Source: Thiohalocapsa halophila (GTDB taxonomy: Bacteria > Pseudomonadota > Gammaproteobacteria > Chromatiales > Chromatiaceae). Taken from it: a stretch of 64,000 nt of DNA. Position numbers and translations under genes: made by a program. Position 1 is the first letter of the stretch; every line of letters begins with the position of its first letter. The stretch covers positions 1-64,000 of the forward strand of contig NZ_NRRV01000017.1 in assembly GCF_016583825.1 (NCBI RefSeq), written 5' to 3'. The notes beneath the pieces were generated by a model. It was not told the origin of the DNA. It did no database searches and saw only the letters and a program-made list of their open reading frames with translations. Positions 11,756 through 19,930 of the stretch are shown here, one piece after another.

Positions 11756-12115
11756 GCGAGCACTCCACGCTGGTGGTGTCGGGATTCGATGCGGGACACC
11801 AGCTTAGCGCACACTGGAATCGGCTTGCCGCGCCGTGCATCGGTTGGTGAAGCGACTGGAGCTGACGCTGCCCGGCCGCCGCGACCCTCCGGCGGTGCGG
11901 CGCCTGCGCTGGCAGTCCACGGCTGCGCTGCCCACGACGTCCTCAAGGTCACCTGGAAGTGCCTGAGGGAGGTGCCTGGTGGAGGTGCCCGGTGGAGGTG
12001 CCCGGTGGAGGTGCCTGGCTGCGCTCAGGCTGGAACGCCGGGTGCCGACTGGCTGCCGGAACCGGCTATGCGGTCACACCCAGCTCGGGGCTCGCAGCGG
12101 TGACACGGCCAGGGC
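11756..12115. other. Spacer without a recognised gene
   Basis: About 360 bases with no convincing coding sequence. The only structure seen is the 13-bp tandem repeat at 11971-12022. Confidence 0.5.
11971..12022 (+). repeat. 13-bp tandem repeat, four units
   Basis: Four head-to-tail units of GGTGCCYGGTGGA: two identical central units flanked by a one-base variant and a degraded last unit. The repeat lies in a spacer and does not encode part of a recognised gene. Copy number could vary between strains. Confidence 0.85.
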
Positions 12116-12571
12116 TCAGACCGTGAGCACGCTCATCACAAAGAGCAGCACCAGGCCGAGCACGCCGACCCAGTCGAAGAGCCGCCGCCAGCGTTGGTGC
12201 CGGTGGTGCAGGCGCTCGGTCGCCTCGGTGAGCGCCGGGCTCGCTGCCAGCGCCGGGGCTAGATAGGTCCGCTGATGTTGCAGCTCGATGGCGTCCAGTG
12301 CTGCCGCCGCCTCTACCATGTCGGCCCGGTAGGCGCGGCGGTCCACATCCAGCAGCCGCCGGCGCAGATCTGCATGGAAATGCATCATCGCCGCATCCAA
12401 ATCCCAGAAGTAGGCGACAATGCCTGCACTTTCCGGGGCCTGCGGCACGATTTCGGCCGCTTGCAGACACACGGCCTTGGGCATATCGCCACAAGGAGTG
12501 ATGTAGAGATAACCGGCTCGCATTCGGCCCACGCCCGCCTGTCGCGGCGAAAAGATCGACGCCCTGCTCAA
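12116..12571 (-). CDS. Membrane-anchored protein with a degenerate GIY-YIG/T5orf172-like domain
   Basis: The 151-residue frame ends in a single hydrophobic segment (VGVLGLVLLFVMSVL) that should be a C-terminal membrane anchor. The N-terminal half reads AGYLYITPCGDMPKAV, followed by MMHFHADLRRRL. This recalls the GYVYILxxxxMPGxVKIG start and VExxVHxxL helix of T5orf172/Mug113 nuclease-like proteins. The usual lysine, glycine and arginine of the active site are not visible, so catalysis is doubtful. The family call is by eye and tentative. The start could be MRAGYLY (12523) rather than 12571. No partner gene is adjacent. Confidence 0.45.
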   Translation of the reverse strand: MSRASIFSPRQAGVGRMRAGYLYITPCGDMPKAVCLQAAEIVPQAPESAGIVAYFWDLDAAMMHFHADLRRRLLDVDRRAYRADMVEAAAALDAIELQHQRTYLAPALAASPALTEATERLHHRHQRWRRLFDWVGVLGLVLLFVMSVLTV

Positions 12572-12726
12572 AGCATAGTCGGCGTTGAGGGCAGCATCAA
12601 TCCTGTTGCCGACGCGAGCCTGAAGCGCTGCTAGGTGAGTGGCCTGTGGCAGCTAATCCCGTCGTCCATTTCAGCTGTCTGAGGAGAGGCCGATTGATTG
12701 GCGTTTGCAGTCCGGGAAAGGTCGCT

Positions 12727-12764
12727 CCGCCATCTTCAGCGACCCGAGTCGCTGAAAATGGCGG
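12727..12764 (-). terminator. Long hairpin after the small gene at 12772
   Basis: Two 17-base arms (12727-12743 and 12748-12764) pair with a single mismatch around a 4-base loop (CCGA). It begins 8 bases past the stop of the 62-residue gene and is probably its terminator, although the T run is poor. The near-perfect symmetry would also suit a protein-binding palindrome. Confidence 0.6.
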
Positions 12765-12771
12765 TGTTTGC

Positions 12772-12960
12772 CTAGGCAGTCTGAGCTTGGCTCTCCCAGT
12801 TGGCGATGCGAATCAGCTCCATGATCCCGCGCGCTAAGGGCAGCGGCTCTTCGGGTGCATAGTCCTCTCCCTTTGACCAGGCTTCTTCGGCTTCGGCTGC
12901 AACGCCGTGAAAGCCCTGTCGGCAGAGCTCCCAAACGGCTTTGTCTTGGTACGACGTCAT
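12772..12960 (-). CDS. Small hypothetical protein
   Basis: The 62-residue product starts at the ATG at 12960, behind a purine-rich GGGGGGGCAG. It is acidic and helical (QDKAVWELCRQGFHGVAAEA, then APEEPLPLARGIMELIRIANW). No family was recognised. A longer in-frame start at 13047 exists but has no ribosome-binding site. The gene is isolated between spacers and is followed by the strong hairpin at 12727-12764, which supports it being a real transcription unit. Confidence 0.45.
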   Translation of the reverse strand: MTSYQDKAVWELCRQGFHGVAAEAEEAWSKGEDYAPEEPLPLARGIMELIRIANWESQAQTA

Positions 12961-13476
12961 GATACTGCCCCCCCGGTCGATGCGATTTGCCGGACCCGTG
13001 CTGTTGCTTAATACAGACAGCATGCGAGCCAGGCGGTACTGCTTCAAGATCGCGCTCGACGGCCCTCAAGTGGGCGATCGCCGCTGCGCGCGTTGTCAAG
13101 TCTTGGCCCTGCTGCGCTTTTTTCAATCCTTTGTATGGCTTATGGTCCGCGCTGCCCGATCAGCGAGGTCGTGCTGCGCGCTGTACAATCTCTGTCGAAG
13201 CTTGCAGCGTGCCGATAAGCATCGTCGCTTGCAGGCCACACCCTCAGCATAGTTCACCACCGTCGGCGCACAATTGGTGAATACCACCTACCGCGTCAGC
13301 GCTGACCCCCTAGGTTGTCGAACTTCTGCCAAAGCCTCCGCCTGGCCCCGCAGCGGGTCCGTCCCGCCAGCTGCCCGCATCCGGCAGGTGACCAGGCCTC
13401 TGGATCCCCGCGCGCTGCCTGTCCCCGCTTACTCGGCGTTGAATCTGGCCGCGGGAAACAATAACTTCCGCGCACC
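12961..13476. other. Spacer without a recognised gene
   Basis: About 515 bases. Short open frames here show no family resemblance. On the minus strand a TATTAA hexamer near 13006-13011 could be a -10 for the small gene at 12772, without a clear -35. Base composition is somewhat richer in A and T around 13110-13260 than in the surrounding genes, which may mean old transferred DNA. No repeat or RNA gene was recognised. Confidence 0.4.
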
Positions 13477-13884
13477 GTGGTTTTGAGAGCAGCAGTGCAA
13501 GTGAACTCATCAGCCGTACCGCAAGGGCTTGTCCCTCTCGGCGTCGTCCTGACCGGCGTCGCCTTCGCATTCGCGTCATCCATCGTGCCCCACTTCGACG
13601 CGGCCCATCGTCTGCTGGCGCTGCCTTTCGGGGTCGGGGTAGCGCTCTACGGCCTCTATGGCGTCGTCGCGGCCCTGGTGCCCCAGTCGCTGGGCGACCG
13701 ACTGGGACTGCGCATTCTCGGCCTGCATGTGGCCATGGGCGTGCTGCTGCGCGCATCCATCGACCCGCGCATGGTGGAGGGCTGGCTCGCGCTGGTACCG
13801 GCATTGCTGATGGCGTACATGCTGGCCGACGTCTACCTGCGCCGCGGCCAGGTGACCCTCGGCGACGGTGACGAGGCCACCTGA
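13477..13884 (+). CDS. Hypothetical inner-membrane protein
   Basis: The frame encodes up to 135 residues with about four hydrophobic segments (LVPLGVVLTGVAFAFASSI, then LLALPFGVGVALYGLYGVV, LGLHVAMGVLL and LALVPALLMAYMLADVYL) and short charged ends. No family was recognised. The start is uncertain: GTG codons at 13477, 13495 and 13501 are in frame, and a GAGAG at 13485-13489 fits the later two better. The CPXCG protein gene follows 51 bases downstream on the same strand and may be co-transcribed. Confidence 0.6.
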   Translation: MVLRAAVQVNSSAVPQGLVPLGVVLTGVAFAFASSIVPHFDAAHRLLALPFGVGVALYGLYGVVAALVPQSLGDRLGLRILGLHVAMGVLLRASIDPRMVEGWLALVPALLMAYMLADVYLRRGQVTLGDGDEAT

Positions 13885-13935
13885 GCGTCCTGCGTCGACG
13901 CCTGAGCCCGCCGCAAGCGCGCAGGGCTAGCCGCT

Positions 13936-14133
13936 ATGGAGCTGTTGCAGATACACGAGCAGCAATGTCCCTGGTGCGGTGAGCTCATCGAGCTCGCCGT
14001 GGACTGCAGCTACGGCGACCATGTCTTTGTCGAGGACTGCGCCGTCTGCTGCGCGCCCATACAGGTGGCCGTGAGCTTTGCGCCGGGGCCGCAGGTATCG
14101 CCGTCGGTGGAGGTGCGGCGGGAGAACGACTAA
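13936..14133 (+). CDS. CPXCG motif cysteine-rich protein
   Basis: This 65-residue protein has two zinc-ribbon-like knuckles, CPWCGE near residue 11 and CAVCCAP near residue 35, joined by the conserved IELAVDCSYGDHVFVEDC segment. This matches a widespread gammaproteobacterial family of unknown function named for the CPXCG motif. It probably binds one zinc ion. Length and motif order are normal. It sits just after a small membrane protein on the same strand. Confidence 0.88.
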   Translation: MELLQIHEQQCPWCGELIELAVDCSYGDHVFVEDCAVCCAPIQVAVSFAPGPQVSPSVEVRREND

Positions 14134-14380
14134 CCCGGGCGCCACCTGGCAGTGACTCGCCGCGGCCCAGGGAAGCAGGGTGCACGCGGCTCTCGACAGC
14201 GAAGGCGAGGCGCCGGCAAGGGGCTCTGCTGGGCTTCGGGCATGGGACGGAACGGGGCCCCATGGCTTCAGCCTGCAGCGTCACGCCCAGCACGTCAGCG
14301 ACCATCGCCTCGTCGACGCGGCCCTGAGGATTCTGCGCGGCTGAGGCGGCCGGGCCCGCTGGGGGCGCTCGCGGGGCGGC

Positions 14381-15850
14381 TCAGAAACCGCCGCCGGTGC
14401 GAAAGCCACCACCGCCGCCGAAGCCGCCGCCGGTGCCGAAGCCGCCGCCGCCGATACCCCCGCCCAGGCCGCCACCAGAGCCGCCTGCGTGGGAGCCGCC
14501 ACCGAAGCCCCCGCCCCAGGGGCTGCCCCGGCCGAAGCGCCCGGAGCCGAAGCTCGGGTCCGTGCGCGGGGGCCGGTAGTGGTACTGCTCCTCCAGCACG
14601 CGCATAAGTGCCTCGCGGTCCAGCATCCCCTTGACGAAATTGGTAAGCATCAGGGCGATTAGCGCGCCATCGCCGAAGCTCGCACCGGCGCGGTCCATGC
14701 GCTCGCGCTGCATGTCGCGCCGCAGCCGCGCCAGCTCTTCGAGCTTGTCCTGCTGCCTGGCGCGGCTTTGCTTCAGGTTCTCGAGCATGAAGCGCGCCTT
14801 GCGCTGCTCGCGCTCCAGCTCTTCGAGCTCGGCGATGATGCGGTCGTCCTCCGGAAAGGGGGTACGCTCGGCCTCCTGCTCCAGGCTGGCGAGGTCCTCG
14901 CGCTCCAGCGCGGCGGCGAGCTGTTCCACGGCGCGCTGGGTGTGCATATCCGCACCGCTGGCGAAGTCCGCCCGGCGCTGGGACAGCTCGGCGATGCGAC
15001 TCTCCGCTGCCTCGATGCGCTCCTCGACATCATCGACGGCTGTTTGGGCCGCATCTCGGTCGGCCTCCAGCTGCGGGATGGCGCCGGCGTCGCGGGCCGC
15101 GTCGTCCAGGGACCGCAGCGCCGCGAGCGCCGTATCCGCATCCGCACGCCGCGTTTCGGCGTGCTCGCGCAGGCGCTTGGGGATCTCCGCCAGGCGCTGA
15201 TAGTTGAGCCTGGCGTCGGCGTAGCCAATGAGCCGCGCCACCTTGCCGTCCAGCCAGCGGAAAAGCCCGCCGGCCTCGTACGCTGCGGTGCCGTACTTGC
15301 GCCGCCAGAGGTACATGAATAACGGGTCCGCGCGGTAGGCTGCCCCCTTGGCCTGCTCCTCCTGCTCGCTTTCGGCGGCCTTGGTCTCGGCGTGCCGGGC
15401 GATGCGGTCCGCCTCGGTGGCGCGCTCGCGTTGGGCGCGGTAGTCGCGGTCGGCATCCAGCTTGGCCTGGACGGCGGCTTCGGCGTTATCCAGGTACTCG
15501 GCGGCGGCCTCCAGCTCCTTGTGCAGGCGCTCGCGCTCGTCCTCCAGCGCCGCTTTGTCAGCGCCCGCCTGCTTGAGCTCCGCCGCCACCTCGGCGGCGG
15601 CGGCATCGCGCCGGGCCAGTTGGTCCGCCACGCGCCGCTCCACGGCGCCGAGCTCGCCGGCGAGATCGCCGGCATCGAGCAGGCTTACATGCACCTGCGC
15701 CAGCGCTTTCAGCTGCTCGCCGCGCCGCCGCAGCAGCTCCGGGATCTGCCGTTGCAGGGCCTCCGCCTGGGCGTCCAGGTCGCTGAGCGTATCCTGCTGC
15801 TGGCGCGAGAGCTGCGCCAGCTGGGCCATGGCCTGCATGCCGCTCATCAT
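14381..15850 (-). CDS. Coiled-coil protein with a Gly-rich C-terminal tail
   Basis: The 489-residue product is mostly long helices rich in Ala, Glu, Arg and Gln (about residues 1-160 and 220-400). A globular interruption around residues 175-215 includes DPLFMYLWRRKYGTAAYEAG. Residues 440-489 are a low-complexity tail of glycine with Phe and Ser (repeats such as GGGFG). No signal peptide is seen. It is the last gene of a three-gene operon, 14 bases after the DUF6384 gene, and neighbours suggest an envelope-associated complex. I do not recognise a biochemical function; similar annotations are simply hypothetical protein. Confidence 0.75.
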   Translation of the reverse strand: MMSGMQAMAQLAQLSRQQQDTLSDLDAQAEALQRQIPELLRRRGEQLKALAQVHVSLLDAGDLAGELGAVERRVADQLARRDAAAAEVAAELKQAGADKAALEDERERLHKELEAAAEYLDNAEAAVQAKLDADRDYRAQRERATEADRIARHAETKAAESEQEEQAKGAAYRADPLFMYLWRRKYGTAAYEAGGLFRWLDGKVARLIGYADARLNYQRLAEIPKRLREHAETRRADADTALAALRSLDDAARDAGAIPQLEADRDAAQTAVDDVEERIEAAESRIAELSQRRADFASGADMHTQRAVEQLAAALEREDLASLEQEAERTPFPEDDRIIAELEELEREQRKARFMLENLKQSRARQQDKLEELARLRRDMQRERMDRAGASFGDGALIALMLTNFVKGMLDREALMRVLEEQYHYRPPRTDPSFGSGRFGRGSPWGGGFGGGSHAGGSGGGLGGGIGGGGFGTGGGFGGGGGFRTGGGF

Positions 15851-15864
15851 CGCCCCTGTTCCTC

Positions 15865-16797
15865 CTACCAGTCGGTGATGGCCGCGCCCGTGATGGGCAG
15901 TCGGTAATCCGGCGTCAGGCGGCCCGCGGGCTTGCGGCCCACCAGATCGGCCTGGATGATGCCGTCGTCGCGCTTGTCGGCGGCCACCGAGTCGAAGGTG
16001 GCCTTGTCCACGCGCAGGCCCCAGGCCTCAACCAGCTCGGTGCGGCCCGTCTCCTCGTTGGTGATGGGCACGGTGAGCGTTTGCCCGCGCGGGCCGATGG
16101 CCTCGACAATGAGATAGTAGTTGCGGGCGTCGGGATTGGCCTCCGGCACGCGCCAGATGCCGCTGCGCTCGCCCGGACGGGCAAGGATGCGGATGCTGTA
16201 ATCGGCCTCCAGCTGCCGGCGCAGGGATTCCATGTCTTCGAGCGCGGTCTCGGCGGCGCCGGTGTCGCCGTCGCGCAGCGCCTTCTCGCCGGCGGCCAGC
16301 AAACGATCCGCACGGGCGTCTGCCGTGGGCTCCTCGGCGAGGGCCGTCACCTGCGCATGCATGGCCGTGAGCCGCTCGGGCAGGGCCGCGCGCGGTGCGA
16401 CCACCAGCAGTTGCCAGGCCACCACCACCACCGCCAGTGCGGCGAGCCCGCCAAGCACCCATTTGCCCCAGGCGCCGCGGCTGACGTAGATCCGCGCCAG
16501 CGTCGTGGCAAAAGACTTGGGCGGCGGCTTGTAGACGAAGCGATCCTGCTCCAGGGCGCGTACGCCCTCGTCCAGCACGGCGTCGCTGACCTCAATGCCC
16601 TGGGCGGAGTAGATCCGGCGCAGCCGCTCCTTCAGTGCGCGCTCGCGCTCGCCACTGTCGAGCTCGCGCTGCACCAGGCGCTCTTTGCGCCGCAGGGTGT
16701 CGACCACGTCCATGGCGAGCATGACGTCGTCGAGGGGCGGCTTGCCGGCTGTCCCCTCGGCCGTGGCGTGAGTGCTGGCGGTCTCGGCGGTGCTCAT
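15865..16797 (-). CDS. DUF6384 family membrane protein
   Basis: The 310-residue protein has a cytoplasmic N-terminal helical region (LDDVMLAMDVVDTLRRKERL, then ERLRRIYSAQGIEVSDAVLD). A single transmembrane helix lies near residues 115-135 (WVLGGLAALAVVVVAWQLLV), followed by a periplasmic-side domain ending in DYRLPITG. This layout matches the DUF6384 family, whose role is unknown. Its ATG overlaps the stop of the upstream helical-protein gene by three bases (16795-16797 against 16794-16796), so translation is coupled. The repeated association of these genes suggests a membrane complex, perhaps for envelope stress; that is inference. Confidence 0.8.
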   Translation of the reverse strand: MSTAETASTHATAEGTAGKPPLDDVMLAMDVVDTLRRKERLVQRELDSGERERALKERLRRIYSAQGIEVSDAVLDEGVRALEQDRFVYKPPPKSFATTLARIYVSRGAWGKWVLGGLAALAVVVVAWQLLVVAPRAALPERLTAMHAQVTALAEEPTADARADRLLAAGEKALRDGDTGAAETALEDMESLRRQLEADYSIRILARPGERSGIWRVPEANPDARNYYLIVEAIGPRGQTLTVPITNEETGRTELVEAWGLRVDKATFDSVAADKRDDGIIQADLVGRKPAGRLTPDYRLPITGAAITDW

Positions 16798-17972
16798 GCC
16801 CCGGCGGCCAGCCCCTTGCCCTGCTCGGCCAGGCGGGCCATGCGCCGCTTGCCGTCCTCGACGGCGTCGCGAATCTCATCGGCATTGCGCGTGGACTCCT
16901 TGCGCATCTCCTCGATGATGTCGCGGGAGTGGGTCTGGTAGCTGACCACCGAGTCCACGAGCTTCTTGAGGGACTCGGCCCTGATGGTCGGCCCATAGCC
17001 GGCCTTGACAGCGGCCTCCTGTACCTTGCCGCCGATGTCCGCGAGCACCTCCAGGGACTGATTGACGCCGTCCTTCATGGCATTCACGGTGGCGGTGGCC
17101 TCGCCGAGGCCGAACATGCCGGTGAACGACGCCGTCAGCGCCGTCAGCACCGTCTCGTTGGTGCTGAAGAAGCTCACCGCCTGCTGATACAGGCGTTCTT
17201 TCGCGTTGGTGGTCTGGTGCAGGCGCGCCATGACCACCTCGGAGGTGTTGTAGGAAACGGTGATGTTGTCCGAGAGGTCTTTGGCTATCTGATAGCGCTT
17301 CTCCACGTCCTGGAGTGCGCGCACCCGCTCGTCCCGGGCCATCTCCAGGCGGGCGCGCTCGGCGGCGTCGTCACCGCTGAAGCCCTCCACTGCTTGCATG
17401 GCCCTGTCCACCTCGGCCTTGGCGGCCTCCAGCTGACCCTCGGCCTTCTTCAGCACTTCCAGCGCCAGCACCTCGGACTGCTTCATGGCGCCGCGGAAGT
17501 CCTGATAGGCGTCGAGGATGCGCTGCTCGCGCTGCACCTGGTCGTTGGTCGCAGAGGTGACATCCAGATAGGTCGCTTTGATCTTGTCGAAGCGCGCGGC
17601 GATGTCGCCGCGCGTGACCTTCATCCAGACGTTGGACATGCGCTCGAAGGTGTCGAGCTTGCCGTCCTCCAGCTGGTCGACCATCTTCTTGGCATCGTCG
17701 CGGATGCTGTTGAAGGCCGCAGTGATTTCCTCGTAGCGGCTGCCGATCTGCATGGCCTGCACCTGCTCGCGCACCACCTCGTTGAAGGTGGACGCCTGCG
17801 CCAAGGTGCGGGCGATGGCGGTCACGCGGGCCTCGTCGAAGCCCGAGATGCGCTCCAGCAGGACGATCATCGGATCATCGGCGGTGGACTGCTCCGTGGG
17901 CGCGAGGCCCATGTCGTGCAGCGTGTTCATGGCCTTGTCCAGGTACTGCATCGGGCTCGCGGTGTCGGACAT
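16794..17972 (-). CDS. Helical TelA-like cell-surface/envelope protein
   Basis: The 392-residue product begins at the ATG at 17972, preceded by GAGGA. It is almost entirely helical (DAKKMVDQLEDGKLDTFERM, NAKERLYQQAVSFF, VVSYQTHSRDIIEEMRKEST) and has no signal peptide or membrane segment. The C-terminal third, with its long helix and SYQTHSRDIIEEMRKESTRN, recalls TelA (toxic anion resistance) proteins. Related proteins are annotated as cell surface protein and occur beside DUF6384. It is the first gene of the operon and overlaps the DUF6384 start. The function is not established, and tellurite resistance should not be assumed. Confidence 0.7.
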   Translation of the reverse strand: MSDTASPMQYLDKAMNTLHDMGLAPTEQSTADDPMIVLLERISGFDEARVTAIARTLAQASTFNEVVREQVQAMQIGSRYEEITAAFNSIRDDAKKMVDQLEDGKLDTFERMSNVWMKVTRGDIAARFDKIKATYLDVTSATNDQVQREQRILDAYQDFRGAMKQSEVLALEVLKKAEGQLEAAKAEVDRAMQAVEGFSGDDAAERARLEMARDERVRALQDVEKRYQIAKDLSDNITVSYNTSEVVMARLHQTTNAKERLYQQAVSFFSTNETVLTALTASFTGMFGLGEATATVNAMKDGVNQSLEVLADIGGKVQEAAVKAGYGPTIRAESLKKLVDSVVSYQTHSRDIIEEMRKESTRNADEIRDAVEDGKRRMARLAEQGKGLAAGA

Positions 17973-18113
17973 GTCGGGGTCCTCTTCAAAGTGGCTGCGC
18001 CCGGCGGGGCACGTGGGATTGGCTGGCTGCCTGTGTCGGCGGTCGCGGCTTGCGTGTCTTATACCGCCATTGGATGACGATCGGCACCCGGGACGCCCGA
18101 AATGGATATAGGG

Positions 18114-18136
18114 AAACGCCGATTTATCGGCGTTTT
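18114..18136. terminator. Bidirectional hairpin
   Basis: A perfect inverted repeat with AAACGCCGAT and ATCGGCGTTT arms and a 2-base centre, followed by T on the plus strand and flanked by A on the other side. It lies between the helical-protein operon and the Phd-like gene and probably ends transcription of the latter. Confidence 0.6.
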
Positions 18137-18271
18137 CCTGACCGCAGGGCGCCCCGCCGTCGTCACTGGCTACAGCCGCCGGCAATAACGCAGCCGTTAG
18201 ACTCTGTTGTCCGGCTGCGTCTGCTACTTGGTCACGCGCGGCCAATCAAGGCGTAGCTCCGGCGCCGCGGC

Positions 18272-18457
18272 TCAATCGCCGTAAAAGGCTTCTTCGACCT
18301 CGGCAGCCGGGACTTCCTGGTCCGAGTCATCCTCAATGTGCACCAATCGGGCAACGGGGCGCCCGTCCTTGCTCAGCGCGATGGCTTCCCCATGGCGCAC
18401 GCGCTCGATGAGCTCCTCGAGATGCTCTGCGGCATAGTCGGTGGTTACGGTCTGCAT
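18272..18457 (-). CDS. Orphan Phd/YefM-type antitoxin
   Basis: This 61-residue protein shows the Phd/YefM pattern: MQTVTTDYAAEHLEELIERV (the DNA-binding dimer part), then GEAIALSKDGRPVARLVHIE. The C-terminal EVEEAFYGD is the stretch that normally covers the toxin. Antitoxins of this family usually have a PIN or RelE-type toxin directly downstream. None is present between 18271 and the next gene, so it is an orphan, perhaps acting on a toxin elsewhere or left after toxin loss. No ribosome-binding site is striking. Confidence 0.8.
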   Translation of the reverse strand: MQTVTTDYAAEHLEELIERVRHGEAIALSKDGRPVARLVHIEDDSDQEVPAAEVEEAFYGD

Positions 18458-18600
18458 GTCGGCTTCTCGTTGTCGTCCGCGTTTTGGGTTGCGGGCTGCT
18501 TTACGCAGTCCCGCACGCGCGCCGGTTGCGGCGCTCCAACGGCTCTGTAGGGCCCACAGGCGTCAATGGAAGGCACCGCCGCATGCGCTGGCTCGGTTGG

Positions 18601-19731
18601 TCACGCCTGCGTCTGCCGCGCCGCCGCCAGTGCGCGCAGCAACGCCCGCGGCAGGCCCGGCCCACCATAGACCAGGCCGGTGTACATTTGGATCAGGTCG
18701 GCACCGGCCGCGAGCTTGGCATTGGCGCTGGCGGCGTCCATGATGCCGCCGACGCCGATCAGCACAGGCCCGCTGCCGAGAGACTCCCGTAGCCGCCGCA
18801 ACAGGGCCGTGCTGCGCGCAAACAAAGGCGCACCGGAGAGTCCGCCGCTCATGCCCTCGGTGGCCGTGGTCGCGGCGGTGAAATCCACGGTGGTGTTGCT
18901 GATCACCAGTCCCGCACAGCCCCCCTCTACCGCCGCCTCGGCGCAGGCGAGTGCATCGGCATCCGCCAGGTCCGGCGCCAGCTTCACCAGCAGGGGTCGC
19001 GGCCGCGTGAGGGCCTGGTTCGGTGTCTGCACCGCCTCGACGATAGCCCGCAGCTGCTCCACCGTTTGCAAGTCGCGCAGTCCGGGGGTATTGGGGCTCG
19101 AGACATTGACCACGACGAAGTCCGCGAGCTCGCCGAGGCGCTCGAAGCTGCGCCTGTAGTCGGCGGCGGCGTCCTCGGCCGGCGTGGCCTTGGATTTGCC
19201 GATGTTGATGCCGAGCGGCACCCGCAGGACGTCCTGTTGGCGCAGGCGCTCGATGCGCGTGGCTACCACGTCGGCGCCGTCGTTGGGGAAGCCCATGCGA
19301 TTGATGAGCGCACCGTCCCGCGGCAAGCGGAACACCCGCGGCCGCGGATTGCCGGGCTGGCGCAGTGCGGTCACCGTACCCACCTCGACGAAGCCGAAGC
19401 CCAGCGCCTGCCAGAACGCCACGGCCTCGGCGTCCTTGTCGACCCCGGCGGCGACGCCGAGGGGATTCGGGAGCTCCAGCCCCATGACGCGGCTGGTCAG
19501 CGCCGGGGCTCGGGCGATGTCCGGCCCCTCACCCTTGGTGCCAAGGCGCGCGACCAGGGCCGGCGGTGTCAGGCGCGCGAGCAGCAGTCCGAGCTGATGG
19601 GCGCGCTCGGCTTCCAGGCGAAACAGCAGCGGGCGCAGCAGGCGCCAGAGGCCGACAGCAGGCGACGGGGCCGAAGTTGGGTTCAGAGCACGTGCCCAGG
19701 CTGGTGGTTGGATGAGCGAGGACTCTCGCAC
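18601..19731 (-). CDS. pyrD: Dihydroorotate dehydrogenase (quinone), class 2
   Basis: PyrD oxidises dihydroorotate to orotate in pyrimidine synthesis and passes electrons to the quinone pool at the inner membrane. The N-terminal membrane-associating helices (LWRLLRPLLFRLEAERAHQL) mark class 2. The FMN/substrate motifs are present: NPLGVAAGVDK, NRMGFPNDG, VNVSSPNTPGLRDLQ with the catalytic serine, and LVKLAPDL followed by ISNTT. The C-terminal IGVGGI and QMYTGLVYGGP complete the barrel. The start is uncertain: GTG at 19731 is chosen, while a TTG at 19779 would add 16 residues of poor character. It is divergent from trpB2, with about 200 bases between. Confidence 0.96.
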   Translation of the reverse strand: MRESSLIQPPAWARALNPTSAPSPAVGLWRLLRPLLFRLEAERAHQLGLLLARLTPPALVARLGTKGEGPDIARAPALTSRVMGLELPNPLGVAAGVDKDAEAVAFWQALGFGFVEVGTVTALRQPGNPRPRVFRLPRDGALINRMGFPNDGADVVATRIERLRQQDVLRVPLGINIGKSKATPAEDAAADYRRSFERLGELADFVVVNVSSPNTPGLRDLQTVEQLRAIVEAVQTPNQALTRPRPLLVKLAPDLADADALACAEAAVEGGCAGLVISNTTVDFTAATTATEGMSGGLSGAPLFARSTALLRRLRESLGSGPVLIGVGGIMDAASANAKLAAGADLIQMYTGLVYGGPGLPRALLRALAAARQTQA

Positions 19732-19930
19732 AGGGTGGCGGCGCAGGTCCACCGCTCGGCGCCGCAGGCCACGGGGCAAGGGCTGTGGAAGCGCACGGGA
19801 AAGCTTTGCCCCAGGTCGGTGTCATGGACCGACGGACGTGGCAGACTAGCCAAATTTCTAGGCGCCCCTTCGGCGCCGTCGCCTGCGCAGAACGGCGGAA
19901 TGCCGGCCACCCCGGAGGTCACGACACCCA

